NCBI GenBank assembly: GCA_937926845.1
Contig: CALBBS010000093.1
Coordinates: forward strand, 1-11,893
Length of the DNA stretch: 11,893 nucleotides
Direction of reading: 5' to 3'
Source of the DNA: an uncultured Atopobium sp.
Lineage (GTDB): Bacteria; Actinomycetota; Coriobacteriia; Coriobacteriales; Atopobiaceae
Both the position numbers and the translations under genes were made by a program. The notes below the pieces were generated by a model. The model was not told the origin of the DNA. It ran no database searches and saw only the letters and a list, made by a program, of their open reading frames with translations. Positions 1-7,059 of this stretch are shown here, piece by piece (position 1 is the stretch's first letter; each line of letters opens with the position of its first letter).

Positions 1-60
1 GATATTCTGCATGCCTTGGCTATTTTTGGCGTCATGTATACGTCTTTTTAACAGAATATC
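1..60. repeat. 9-bp inverted repeat spanning the first 60 bases
   Basis: GATATTCTG at 1-9 is the exact inverse of CAGAATATC at 52-60, with 42 bases between. No U-tract follows on either strand in a position that would make it a terminator. The left arm begins at the window edge, so the pairing may extend further. The rest of 1-113, downstream of the solo EIIC gene, shows only weak short inverted repeats, such as TTGGA/TCCAA at 77-91, and no convincing terminator. Function unknown. Confidence 0.4.
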
Positions 61-113
61 CGACTTAGGTGTGTTTTGGACTGCCTCCAACGTGCACTAA
101 GTCTCCGCAGCAC

Positions 114-1439
114 CTAGACTGCGTGCTCTGCCTCAGCCCCTTCTTCCTCCTTAACAAACTCCCTATCCAGAGCCTTAATAAACGGCAGGTAGATTGCCAC
201 GCCAAGCGCGATGAGGACCAGCTGCAATGCAGCGCCCTGCCATCCGCACAGAAGAAATCCCGAAATGAGTGGAGGCGTGCTCCAGGGCAGCATAATTCCG
301 TTACACAGCGGTACCAATCCTGTACTCATAGCAAACCATGCCACCACAATGTTTACTACCGGAGTAAAAATCAAAGGAAGCACCATAATGGGATTCAAAA
401 CCATAGGCAAACCATAAATGACGGGCTCGTTAATACCAAAAATACCAGGAACAATAGAAATCTTTGCAATGTCTCTAACACGAGCAGAATTGCAAAACAA
501 AAACATCGCAATCAGGAGCGAGAGCGTTGATCCACCACCACCATACGTCACAAAAAATGAATCAAACTCACGATTGATAACATTTGGAAGAGCTGCACCA
601 GCGGCAAAGGCGGCCTGGTTTTCCAGCGTAAGCGCAGTTAGAATCGGTGTGAAAATAGGACTGGTAATGTTAGATCCATTAATGCCAAAAAACCAGAACA
701 CGCCCTGCAAAATGTATGCAATTGCAAGAGCCCAAGCGGTTCCGCCAAGGAGTGTCAAAGGCGCTTGTAGAATCGAATAAATAAAGGTAAAAGCATCTCC
801 CCAAGGGGTAATGGCAAACAAAACACCAATCAGCCATACTACCGTAAACGTAAGCACCATCGGAATCAGCGCGCTAAACGCAAGCGAAACAGATGATGGC
901 ACACCCTCAGGCATCCTAATGACCCAATTCTTCTTGATGGCAAAACCAAAAACAGACACCGAAAAGAAGCCTACGATAATCGCAACAAATACACCTCTTG
1001 CTCCCGTCCACGCAAGAGGAATACTCTCCACTAAAAATGGCTGGCTAGCGCCCTGAGGCAAAAACTCGGTTACTTGAGGCATCAAAATAAACCAGCTAGC
1101 CAGCGAGACAATACCCGCTGATCCACGGTCTTTAAGCCCAAGCTGCTCGGCAAAATTAAAGCCAATGTTAAACGCCAAATACACTGCCATAAGCGAGATG
1201 GTGCATGCAGAAGGAATAGCCAATAGCGAGAAAATCGATTTACCCTGAAACGTCGTTGCCTTCAGAAAATCAACCCACGCCGGGATAGGTAAATTACCTA
1301 CCAGCGTAAACATTGATCCAGTAATAAGGATTGGCATGAGCATGGCAAAGGAGTCGCGCATAGTAAGAAGATATTTATTCTTACTAACTGCCTCTGCCAT
1401 TGGCATAAGTTTTTTCTCAAGACCTTCCATTGCATTCAT
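114..1439 (-). CDS. Solo PTS EIIC, lactose/cellobiose family, with His-to-Asn change in the GIxG motif
   Basis: This 441-residue integral membrane protein is a sugar-translocating EIIC of the lactose/cellobiose (ChbC/CelB) family. Hydrophobic segments run through most of its length and it ends in an acidic tail. Family landmarks are present: MPEGVP near 176, the GGGGSTLSLLIAM region near 300, and GINEP with Glu338. It is a close paralogue of the EIIC at 2856-4229, alike over almost its whole length. In that paralogue the motif is GIHG; here it is GING, with Asn254 (codon AAT). The 84-residue spacing to the conserved Glu matches what I recall for His250/Glu334 in the ChbC structure. The start ATG lies a few bases after GGGGA; an alternative ATG is three codons in. 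The gene has its own promoter and sits beyond the terminator of the upstream operon. No EIIA or EIIB accompanies it, so it probably uses those at 4296-4964. Confidence 0.93.
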   Translation of the reverse strand: MNAMEGLEKKLMPMAEAVSKNKYLLTMRDSFAMLMPILITGSMFTLVGNLPIPAWVDFLKATTFQGKSIFSLLAIPSACTISLMAVYLAFNIGFNFAEQLGLKDRGSAGIVSLASWFILMPQVTEFLPQGASQPFLVESIPLAWTGARGVFVAIIVGFFSVSVFGFAIKKNWVIRMPEGVPSSVSLAFSALIPMVLTFTVVWLIGVLFAITPWGDAFTFIYSILQAPLTLLGGTAWALAIAYILQGVFWFFGINGSNITSPIFTPILTALTLENQAAFAAGAALPNVINREFDSFFVTYGGGGSTLSLLIAMFLFCNSARVRDIAKISIVPGIFGINEPVIYGLPMVLNPIMVLPLIFTPVVNIVVAWFAMSTGLVPLCNGIMLPWSTPPLISGFLLCGWQGAALQLVLIALGVAIYLPFIKALDREFVKEEEGAEAEHAV

Positions 1440-1491
1440 ACAGTCCCCAAAAACAGCACGTAAATCCCTACATAAAATTAGAAGAGAGAAT

Positions 1492-1520
1492 CTTATAACA
1501 AATGTAATCGCAGCCGTCTA
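1492..1520 (-). promoter_or_regulatory. Probable promoter of the solo EIIC gene
   Basis: On the minus strand, TAGACG (1520-1515, 4 of 6 to TTGACA) is followed after 17 bases by TATAAG (1497-1492, 5 of 6). A TG one base upstream of it makes an extended -10 (TGTTATAAG). Transcription would start roughly 45 bases before the ATG. It lies downstream of the mupG terminator, so the EIIC gene can be transcribed independently. Confidence 0.55.
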
Positions 1521-1555
1521 TCGCAAAGTCATCCACATAAAATTCACCTGTAAAC

Positions 1556-1573
1556 AACTCCAATTCCTATTCC
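1556..1573 (-). promoter_or_regulatory. Triple GGAATT-like hexamer, possible regulator site
   Basis: On the minus strand three hexamers follow one another at 1573-1556: GGAATA, GGAATT, GGAGTT. A similar triplet (GGAATT, GGAAAT, GGAAAC) lies in the promoter region of the PRD regulator at 6952-6935, and the two share the 9-mer GGAATTGGA. Here the element lies about 36 bases upstream of the -35 box. A shared operator or activator site is an inference from sequence likeness only. Confidence 0.3.
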
Positions 1574-1593
1574 AAATACTTCAACTCTTTATT

Positions 1594-1629
1594 AAAAACC
1601 TGGCGAGAAGATCGCTCCTCTCGCCAGGT
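1594..1629 (-). terminator. Rho-independent terminator of the PRD regulator/cellobiose PTS/mupG operon
   Basis: ACCTGGCGAGA (1598-1608) pairs perfectly over 11 bp with TCTCGCCAGGT (1619-1629) around a 10-base loop. On the minus strand the stem is followed by TTTTTAAT. It lies about 50 bases past the mupG stop and closes that operon, separating it from the solo EIIC. Confidence 0.93.
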
Positions 1630-1681
1630 ATCTAATTTATTATTTCAGAATTGATGTTACAACCAAACAACCCAATACCCG

Positions 1682-2773
1682 CTATTCTCTAACAAATCCA
1701 AACGGGAATTCAGGTTTCACATAATCCAACAAGAAAAGCTCGTCTGCTGGGATATGTCCTACAACATTACGGGTTCCGTCGTCCTCAAAATCTCTTAGAG
1801 CAACTTCAACTTCTCCCAGGTAATGAGCCAGATTGTCATTCACTACTAATACGTCTCCACGCTTAATATGACAATCTGTGCGCTCGCGAGCAGGAATTGA
1901 AGTGGAATACTCAAACATTCTAGGCACTGAAGAACGTAAGTAATATTCAGAAGCATCACCACGCGTTACGTGGTTGAACTGATACAAAACGTTCTTCTCA
2001 ATCTCAGTTGCACCAGGATCAAATTTAACATTAAACGTTGCCTTAGTGGTGTCAACAGCGGCCAATGCAGCAAGCTCCTCTTCAGAAGCAAAACAATTAC
2101 CAATCATAATGTCGTCAATAAGACCAGTTGCCAATAGGTGTCTTGCCTGCAAATCAATAGAACGAGTGCGGTCATCTTCGCAGGTAGGAAGACCGTCATA
2201 AACCGGCCATGGACCAAACGTGTTATTCTGCTGACTTGTCACAAACGCTGCTTGAGTTAGACCCATTTCAAAATAATGCTCGGAGAATTCAATAAAACGC
2301 TTCTCACTCAAGCCAGAAAATCTCTGTGGATAAAAATTGTGACAAACGCACATATTGCGACGATATGCGCCACGCTCAATAAGCAGATCAAGCGACAGCA
2401 TCTGGCTAGCATTAAACTCAACTGCAATGCCATAAGGATTTCTTGTTAGAGCAATGTCCTGACGGTCTCCCAAATGCCCATCAAGACGAATAATATCAAC
2501 ACCCATCTTGGCAAAAACAGAAATATCGGTTGCCGTTGCCCCTAAGTGCTGGAATACGCGCGGGTTGGTATCAACTGCAACAGTAAACCCATACCCATGA
2601 GCGCGGTTCATAAACTGCGAAAACTCAGCTATCGTCTCTTCTGGTGATTTGTCCACAGAAAGTAAACACGTAAAAATACGCGAGAAACCATAGTTACTCG
2701 CTAATGCCATGTAGGCGTCGTCAGCCTCAGATGTTGAATGCTCTGGATAAAGAGAAATTCCAAGCCTATGCAT
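1682..2773 (-). CDS. mupG: MupG/DUF871-family 6-phospho-glycosidase (6-phospho-N-acetylmuramidase-like)
   Basis: A 363-residue cytoplasmic protein of the family formerly called DUF871, whose characterised member is Staphylococcus aureus MupG, which splits MurNAc-6-phosphate-GlcNAc. Visible family signatures are the N-terminal LGISLYPEHS, then RIFTCLL, a VDTNP strand, IIRLDGHLGD, EFNAS, CHNFYPQRFSGLS, GPWPVYDGLPT and IDDIMIGN. These make up a TIM-barrel domain of about 240 residues. The rest is the smaller C-terminal domain, with KRGDVLVVNDN near its centre. I chose the ATG at 2773 because GGAGG sits five bases upstream; a TTG four codons earlier would start inside that ribosome binding site. 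It is the last gene of the operon and the only hydrolase beside this PTS, so it probably cleaves the phosphorylated disaccharide that the PTS delivers. The exact substrate is unproven, and no murQ is in the window. Confidence 0.88.
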   Translation of the reverse strand: MHRLGISLYPEHSTSEADDAYMALASNYGFSRIFTCLLSVDKSPEETIAEFSQFMNRAHGYGFTVAVDTNPRVFQHLGATATDISVFAKMGVDIIRLDGHLGDRQDIALTRNPYGIAVEFNASQMLSLDLLIERGAYRRNMCVCHNFYPQRFSGLSEKRFIEFSEHYFEMGLTQAAFVTSQQNNTFGPWPVYDGLPTCEDDRTRSIDLQARHLLATGLIDDIMIGNCFASEEELAALAAVDTTKATFNVKFDPGATEIEKNVLYQFNHVTRGDASEYYLRSSVPRMFEYSTSIPARERTDCHIKRGDVLVVNDNLAHYLGEVEVALRDFEDDGTRNVVGHIPADELFLLDYVKPEFPFGFVRE

Positions 2774-2802
2774 CACTTCCTCCAATCAAGCATACAGACT
2801 GA

Positions 2803-2836
2803 TACCTGGTACAGCGTCTCAGCGTTGCACCAGGTA
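2803..2836 (-). other. Intercistronic stem-loop without a U-tract, between EIIC and mupG
   Basis: On the minus strand TACCTGGTGCA (2836-2826) pairs with TGTACCAGGTA (2813-2803): 11 pairs including one G-U, around a 12-base loop. No run of T follows; 19 bases later comes the mupG ribosome binding site. It is therefore unlikely to be a terminator. It may stabilise or mark a processing point in the message, or tune mupG expression. Confidence 0.6.
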
Positions 2837-2855
2837 CAGCTGAAATACAAAAGTT

Positions 2856-4229
2856 TTACAACACTACAGAATCAAGATCGATAGAGTCAAAGTCTTCCAG
2901 CTCAGTAGAAGGTTCCTCGGAAGCTGCAGCTTCTTCCTTCAGATATTCCTTATCCAACGTCTTGATGAAAGGCAGGTAAATAAAGATGCCCAAAATAATC
3001 AAGAAGAGCTGCAGGACAGCGCCTTGCCAACCACTTAGTAAGAATCCAGAGACCAGAGGAGGAGTAGTCCAAGGAAGCATGACACCATTGCACAGAGGAA
3101 CTAAACCAAGATCCATGATGAAGTACGCAATGATGATGTTAACCACTGGAGTGAGGATAAAGGGGATTAACATAACTGGGTTAAGAACAATAGGAAGACC
3201 AAAGATAATCGGCTCGTTAATACCAAAGATACCAGGAGCAACAGAAATCTTTGCCAAATCCTTAATACGCTTGGAATTGCAGAACAGAAGCATTGCAATG
3301 AGCAAAGAGAGCGTAGAGCCGCCACCGCCAAAGGTTGCAAAGAAGGTCTCGAACTCACGGTTGACGATGTTGGGAAGCGCTGCACCAGCAGCAAATGCGG
3401 CCTGATTTTCCAGCGAAAGTGCCGTAAGAATTGGTGTGTAAATTGAACCAGTAACGCTGGAGCCATGGATACCAATAAACCAGAATCCACTTGCCAAGAC
3501 ATAACTAAATGCCAGAGCCCAAACAGTTCCGCCAAGCGAAGTCAGAGGAGCCTGAAGGATTGCATAAATGAAGTTAAAGGCATTACTCCATGGGGAAATA
3601 ATAAAGACAATATCAACCAGCCATACAGCGGTAAATGCAACAGTCATAGGAATAAGAGCACTAAATGCGCGGGCAACAGTAGGAGGAACGCCCTCTGGCA
3701 TCTTAATAGTCCAGTCTTTTTTAATGACGTAACCAAATACACCCACTGCAAAGAATCCTACAATCATGGCAATAAAGACGCCTTTTGCACCCGTCCATGC
3801 AAGAGGAATACTGTCTACCAAAAATGGCTCTACGCCCTCTTCAGGTGAAAACTCAGTTACCTGAGGCATAAGGATGAACCAACTTACCAAAGAAACAATA
3901 CCCGCTGACGCACAGTCTTTAATACCAATGTGCTCGGCAAAGTTATAGCCAATGTTAAAGGCAAGGAAGATTGCCATGAGCGAGACAGTACATGCAGAAG
4001 GAATGGCCAGCAGAGCAAACAGTGATTTATCTGGCTGAACCATCGTGGTCTTCAAAAAATCAATCCACGCAGGAATTGGGAAGTTGCGAAGCAACGTAAA
4101 CATAGAGCCAATAATCAGGATTGGCATGACCATTGCAAATGAATCTCGCATGGTCAAAAGGTATTTATTTTTACCAATCATTTCAGCTAGCGGCATAAGT
4201 CGCTTTTCAAACACATCCATCGTTTTCAT
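2856..4229 (-). CDS. PTS EIIC, lactose/cellobiose family
   Basis: A 457-residue membrane permease that carries a sugar, probably a beta-linked disaccharide, across the membrane while EIIB phosphorylates it. It has the ChbC/CelB-type layout: a short amphipathic N-terminus (VFEKRLMPLAE), many hydrophobic segments, MPEGVP, the GIHG motif with His255, the GGGGSTLSLLIAM region, and GINEP with Glu339. The two residues are 84 apart, as I recall for His250 and Glu334 of ChbC. The C-terminus is an acidic tail of about 25 residues. I start it at the ATG at 4229, with GGAGG five bases upstream; a TTG at 4241 overlaps that ribosome binding site. It follows EIIB after 66 bases and precedes mupG after 82 bases, which hold a stem-loop. 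It is paralogous to the solo EIIC at 114-1439. Confidence 0.94.
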   Translation of the reverse strand: MKTMDVFEKRLMPLAEMIGKNKYLLTMRDSFAMVMPILIIGSMFTLLRNFPIPAWIDFLKTTMVQPDKSLFALLAIPSACTVSLMAIFLAFNIGYNFAEHIGIKDCASAGIVSLVSWFILMPQVTEFSPEEGVEPFLVDSIPLAWTGAKGVFIAMIVGFFAVGVFGYVIKKDWTIKMPEGVPPTVARAFSALIPMTVAFTAVWLVDIVFIISPWSNAFNFIYAILQAPLTSLGGTVWALAFSYVLASGFWFIGIHGSSVTGSIYTPILTALSLENQAAFAAGAALPNIVNREFETFFATFGGGGSTLSLLIAMLLFCNSKRIKDLAKISVAPGIFGINEPIIFGLPIVLNPVMLIPFILTPVVNIIIAYFIMDLGLVPLCNGVMLPWTTPPLVSGFLLSGWQGAVLQLFLIILGIFIYLPFIKTLDKEYLKEEAAASEEPSTELEDFDSIDLDSVVL

Positions 4230-4295
4230 AGAACCCTCCAAACTAACATCTCTCCATTTTTATAAAATCACAGGTAAAACGTATAGCGAGAAACC

Positions 4296-4619
4296 CTATG
4301 CAGTAGAACCACGCTTAATCAAAGAAATGGCCATCTTAAGCACACGCTCGCCATTCAAGTTGCCGTAATCCGCTGACTCAATGACACCAACAGGAATTTT
4401 TGCTCCGTATTTAGCGTTTACATCGTCAAAGCTAAAACGCACCTGAGGCCCCAATAAAATGCAGTCTGGAGTGTCATGCTCTACTTGAAAGTCAATTTTC
4501 GTAGAAGAAAAGGCTTCAACTTTTACTTGAATGCCATGTGCATCAGCGACTTCTTGCATCTTGTTTGCAAGCATACTTGTAGACATACCTGCACTACAGA
4601 ACAAATCAATCTTTTTCAT
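4296..4619 (-). CDS. PTS EIIB, lactose/cellobiose family
   Basis: A 107-residue cytoplasmic phosphocarrier of the lactose/cellobiose family (CelA/ChbB type). The N-terminal strand is followed by the phosphocysteine loop LFCSAGMSTSML, with Cys8 as the phosphorylated residue. Length and fold order are normal for the family. It takes phosphate from EIIA at 4632-4964 and passes it to the sugar bound by EIIC at 2856-4229. It starts 12 bases after the EIIA stop, with AAAGGA upstream of the ATG. It may also serve the solo EIIC. Confidence 0.95.
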   Translation of the reverse strand: MKKIDLFCSAGMSTSMLANKMQEVADAHGIQVKVEAFSSTKIDFQVEHDTPDCILLGPQVRFSFDDVNAKYGAKIPVGVIESADYGNLNGERVLKMAISLIKRGSTA

Positions 4620-4631
4620 ACCTATTTCCTT

Positions 4632-4964
4632 TCACTGACCATTACCAACAGTTACTTGCTTACAAAGCTCTACGATTTGCACGGCCAAATCGTGTGTTGT
4701 AAGAGCGCACATCAAATGATCTTGTCCGTGGACCATCAGCAAAGACAGCGGCTTGTTATCCTGTCCAATAATTTCTTGCTGAATCCTCTCCATCTGAAAC
4801 TCATGCGCACGATTCAATGACTCTGCACTCTGTTTTAATAACTCATCAGCCTGGTCAAACTTTCCCAGGCGAGCACACTTGATTGCTTCTATTGCATAGC
4901 TTTTTGCATCCCCACCATGCACAACCAAGTTGGTAACAATAGCCTCTACCTCTCTTTCGTCCAT
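4632..4964 (-). CDS. PTS EIIA, lactose/cellobiose family
   Basis: A 110-residue all-helical phosphocarrier of the LacF/ChbA family, normally a trimer in the cytoplasm. The signature LLMVHGQDHLM holds the predicted phosphohistidine His79, with Asp82 as the likely metal ligand and His83 next to it. I start it at the ATG at 4964 (MDEREVEA), where GAGGGG lies six bases upstream. The longer open frame up to 5051 only runs back into the regulator gene. Two bases separate the regulator's stop from this start, so translation is probably coupled. It passes phosphate from HPr to the EIIB that follows. Confidence 0.94.
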   Translation of the reverse strand: MDEREVEAIVTNLVVHGGDAKSYAIEAIKCARLGKFDQADELLKQSAESLNRAHEFQMERIQQEIIGQDNKPLSLLMVHGQDHLMCALTTHDLAVQIVELCKQVTVGNGQ

Positions 4965-4966
4965 TA

Positions 4967-6892
4967 CTATCCCCTCTTTCTCAAACCAACCGCTGACGAC
5001 GTAATCTGACCGACAAAAGTTGAAAAACTTTGATGCTTTACCAGTGAACAAATTGCCTCTTTATCCATAAGAAGTGACGCCATGTTCTTGTTAAATAAAC
5101 GGGTCTTCTCGTCTTCTGTACAAGAAACTGAAATCAAAAACACAGCAGCTACGTCATGACCATCCCAATCAATTGGATCGTCTAATAAACCAACCGCTAC
5201 ACAAGTGCGTTCAGATACAGGACGCGAAGGATGAGGAAGCGCAATCAAATTTCCAAAAGCAGTCATTGCTAAAGCTTCACGGTCAAAAACCAAAGCTCTA
5301 AACTCATCTTCTGAAACAGAGATGTTTGTTTCCTCAATTTTGCATAATTGGCTAATCAAAAAATTAAGTACTTCCGCCTTACTTCTGTATGCAAGATGTG
5401 GGAAGAAGAGGTGTTCGCTGAAGTGTTTAACAAACTCTGCTCGTTCATCTCGACGGAGCAAGTCTTTAACTACCTGGTCTTTATTAATATCGTCGAGCAA
5501 GAATCCCGAATAGCACACAGGAACTGGTAAAGGAGATTCAATCTCAACAGTAGAGAACACATAGTCAATATGTGAAAAATCAATCGTAGAAATCTGATCA
5601 AGATTGCATGTAGAAATTGATCCGATATAGGGTCCAAATTCCTCTTTAATACGAATTCCCAAAATTTTAGAGGTGCCTAGACCTGTTGCACAAACACACA
5701 GTACATTCTTTTTTGGAAGCTCGGTACGCTTGCGCTCCAAAGCCAAAGCAAATGCCAGGGCTAAATAAGCTACCTCATGCTCACTTAGAGTTGCTTCGTA
5801 CTCTTTAGCCAAAATTGTTGACGACTCCATGGCCATCAAATACGCAAGAGGCATTCGATACTGGATATCTGTAAGTAACGGATTTTCTATCTGCAGATTA
5901 TAGTGCAGACGAACTGAGAGTGGCACAATATGCCTAGCTAAACCCATATGTAGCTCAAGATCATTTCTGAAATCAAATCTAAAACTACTCCATACCAAAT
6001 CAATCATCTGGCGTGTCACTGCAAATACATCATCAGTAATCACTAGATTTGGAGACTCAGAAATATCTTTAAACATCTTTTTAGATGCCAAGTGAATTGC
6101 TATATAGGCAACCTCTGTCTGAGGAAACTCAACGTCAAACTCAGATGACAAGCGATTTACCAGCTTTTGTGCCACAGTATATTCGTACGAACACTGAATT
6201 CTCTTAAGCGAGTCCTCTTGTCCTGCAACATAGCATTGCTGTTTAATTCGATTAATTGCAACCACAATATGAATGACAAGATTTCTAATTGCAAAGTCAT
6301 TCAGGCTGACGCCATGATAGTCAACACACTCAACCACCAACTTTGTTACGTCAGCAATAAGTTCATTATTCTCCACTGTGGCGTGGCGACTACCAGAGTA
6401 TTCTTCATCTGTCACCAAACTTGCTAAACACAACCTCTTATTAAATTCAGTGCCTTCAACTTGAATTCCATAATGCGATTTACGCATTATCCGCACGTCA
6501 AATTTAGCGAGAAACTCTTCAGCTTGTTTTAAATCAACTGAGATAGTCTTGCGGGAGACGTACAAAATCTCTGATAGTTCATCTACCGTAACCCAATCAC
6601 TTCGATTAAGCAGGTCGTCCAATATATATGCCACACGATCATAGGAAGTCTGAGGCAGCTCATTCCCTTTACTAAGCCAGCAATCCAAGAGCTCAGGATT
6701 AAGAACCTCGAGATGATAGCCCTGACCTTTTATTGTTGTAATTTCAGCAATACCTGAGAGTAATTCTTTTGCACGCTTGATATATGCACGCACCGTGCGC
6801 TCAGAAACGCATAAGGACTCAGACAGCGTTGATGTAGAAACATCTTCCTGTTTTGCCAAGCACGTTATGAGACGAACAAGTTTGTCACCCAT
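4967..6892 (-). CDS. LicR/ManR-type PRD transcriptional activator with EIIB and EIIA domains
   Basis: A 641-residue DNA-binding regulator controlled by PTS phosphorylation. The order is an N-terminal winged helix (about 1-60), a second HTH (about 85-145), PRD1 (about 180-275), PRD2 (about 290-390), an EIIB-like domain (about 394-480; CATGLGTSK with Cys401) and a type-2 EIIA-like domain (about 495-635; ALPHPSRP with His554). PRD1 keeps both expected histidines (His208, His267). PRD2 keeps the first (His321, ARHIVPLSVRLHY), but the usual second one is Ala380 in YLALAFALALER. AAGGAGGG lies seven bases before the ATG. It is the first gene of the PTS operon and so probably activates its own promoter when the PTS substrate is present. 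The architecture and neighbours match LicR of cellobiose/lichenan systems; ManR and MtlR share the architecture but serve other PTS families. Confidence 0.93.
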   Translation of the reverse strand: MGDKLVRLITCLAKQEDVSTSTLSESLCVSERTVRAYIKRAKELLSGIAEITTIKGQGYHLEVLNPELLDCWLSKGNELPQTSYDRVAYILDDLLNRSDWVTVDELSEILYVSRKTISVDLKQAEEFLAKFDVRIMRKSHYGIQVEGTEFNKRLCLASLVTDEEYSGSRHATVENNELIADVTKLVVECVDYHGVSLNDFAIRNLVIHIVVAINRIKQQCYVAGQEDSLKRIQCSYEYTVAQKLVNRLSSEFDVEFPQTEVAYIAIHLASKKMFKDISESPNLVITDDVFAVTRQMIDLVWSSFRFDFRNDLELHMGLARHIVPLSVRLHYNLQIENPLLTDIQYRMPLAYLMAMESSTILAKEYEATLSEHEVAYLALAFALALERKRTELPKKNVLCVCATGLGTSKILGIRIKEEFGPYIGSISTCNLDQISTIDFSHIDYVFSTVEIESPLPVPVCYSGFLLDDINKDQVVKDLLRRDERAEFVKHFSEHLFFPHLAYRSKAEVLNFLISQLCKIEETNISVSEDEFRALVFDREALAMTAFGNLIALPHPSRPVSERTCVAVGLLDDPIDWDGHDVAAVFLISVSCTEDEKTRLFNKNMASLLMDKEAICSLVKHQSFSTFVGQITSSAVGLRKRG

Positions 6893-6913
6893 GACGCACC
6901 CTCCTTATAGAAA

Positions 6914-6942
6914 ATTATAAAAAGGGGCCCTGACGTTTCCAT
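6914..6942 (-). promoter_or_regulatory. Probable promoter of the PRD regulator/cellobiose PTS operon
   Basis: A perfect TATAAT (6919-6914, minus strand) is preceded after 17 bases by a poor -35 (ATGGAA, 6942-6937). A weak -35 with a perfect -10 suits a promoter that needs an activator. The expected start lies only about 15 bases before the ATG, close to the ribosome binding site, so the leader would be very short. Confidence 0.55.
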
Positions 6943-6970
6943 TTCCAATTCCGCCAACGGTAAATGGAAA
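6935..6970. promoter_or_regulatory. Inverted repeat and hexamer triplet over the -35 region, candidate operator
   Basis: TTTCCATTT (6936-6944) and AAATGGAAA (6962-6970) are perfect 9-bp inverted arms 17 bases apart. The left arm overlaps a run of three minus-strand hexamers (GGAATT, GGAAAT, GGAAAC, 6952-6935) and covers the -35 box. The position fits a binding site for the regulator encoded just downstream or for another factor. A similar hexamer run lies upstream of the solo EIIC promoter. Confidence 0.45.
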
Positions 6971-7002
6971 TCAGCTTCACATAACATTATTTAAATTTGT
7001 TA

Positions 7003-7035
7003 TTAAACAAAAGGCACCCGATTAACGAGTGCCTT
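7003..7035 (-). terminator. Rho-independent terminator of the 6PGDH/Ula-type PTS operon
   Basis: On the minus strand AAGGCACTCG (7035-7026) pairs with CGGGTGCCTT (7020-7011), 10 pairs including one G-U, around a 5-base loop TTAAT. TTGTTTAATA follows, with four T at the junction. It lies 24 bases after the EIIB stop. Confidence 0.88.
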
Positions 7036-7059
7036 AAGAAAGCAAAACCGTTGAATAGC

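Noticed and set aside
2774..2785. TTG start four codons upstream for the MupG-like protein
   Set aside because: The TTG overlaps the GGAGG ribosome binding site of the ATG at 2773, which gives the expected N-terminus MHRLGISLYPE. The same reasoning removes the TTG at 4241 for EIIC.
4230..4295. Possible internal promoter (TTTTAC and TATAAA) before EIIC
   Set aside because: Spacing between the two boxes is far too short and the sequence is simply AT-rich; no convincing promoter remains.
4965..5051. N-terminal extension of the lactose/cellobiose EIIA
   Set aside because: The extension reads antiparallel to nothing in the family, lies wholly inside the regulator gene, and the ATG at 4964 has a good ribosome binding site and the normal family N-terminus.
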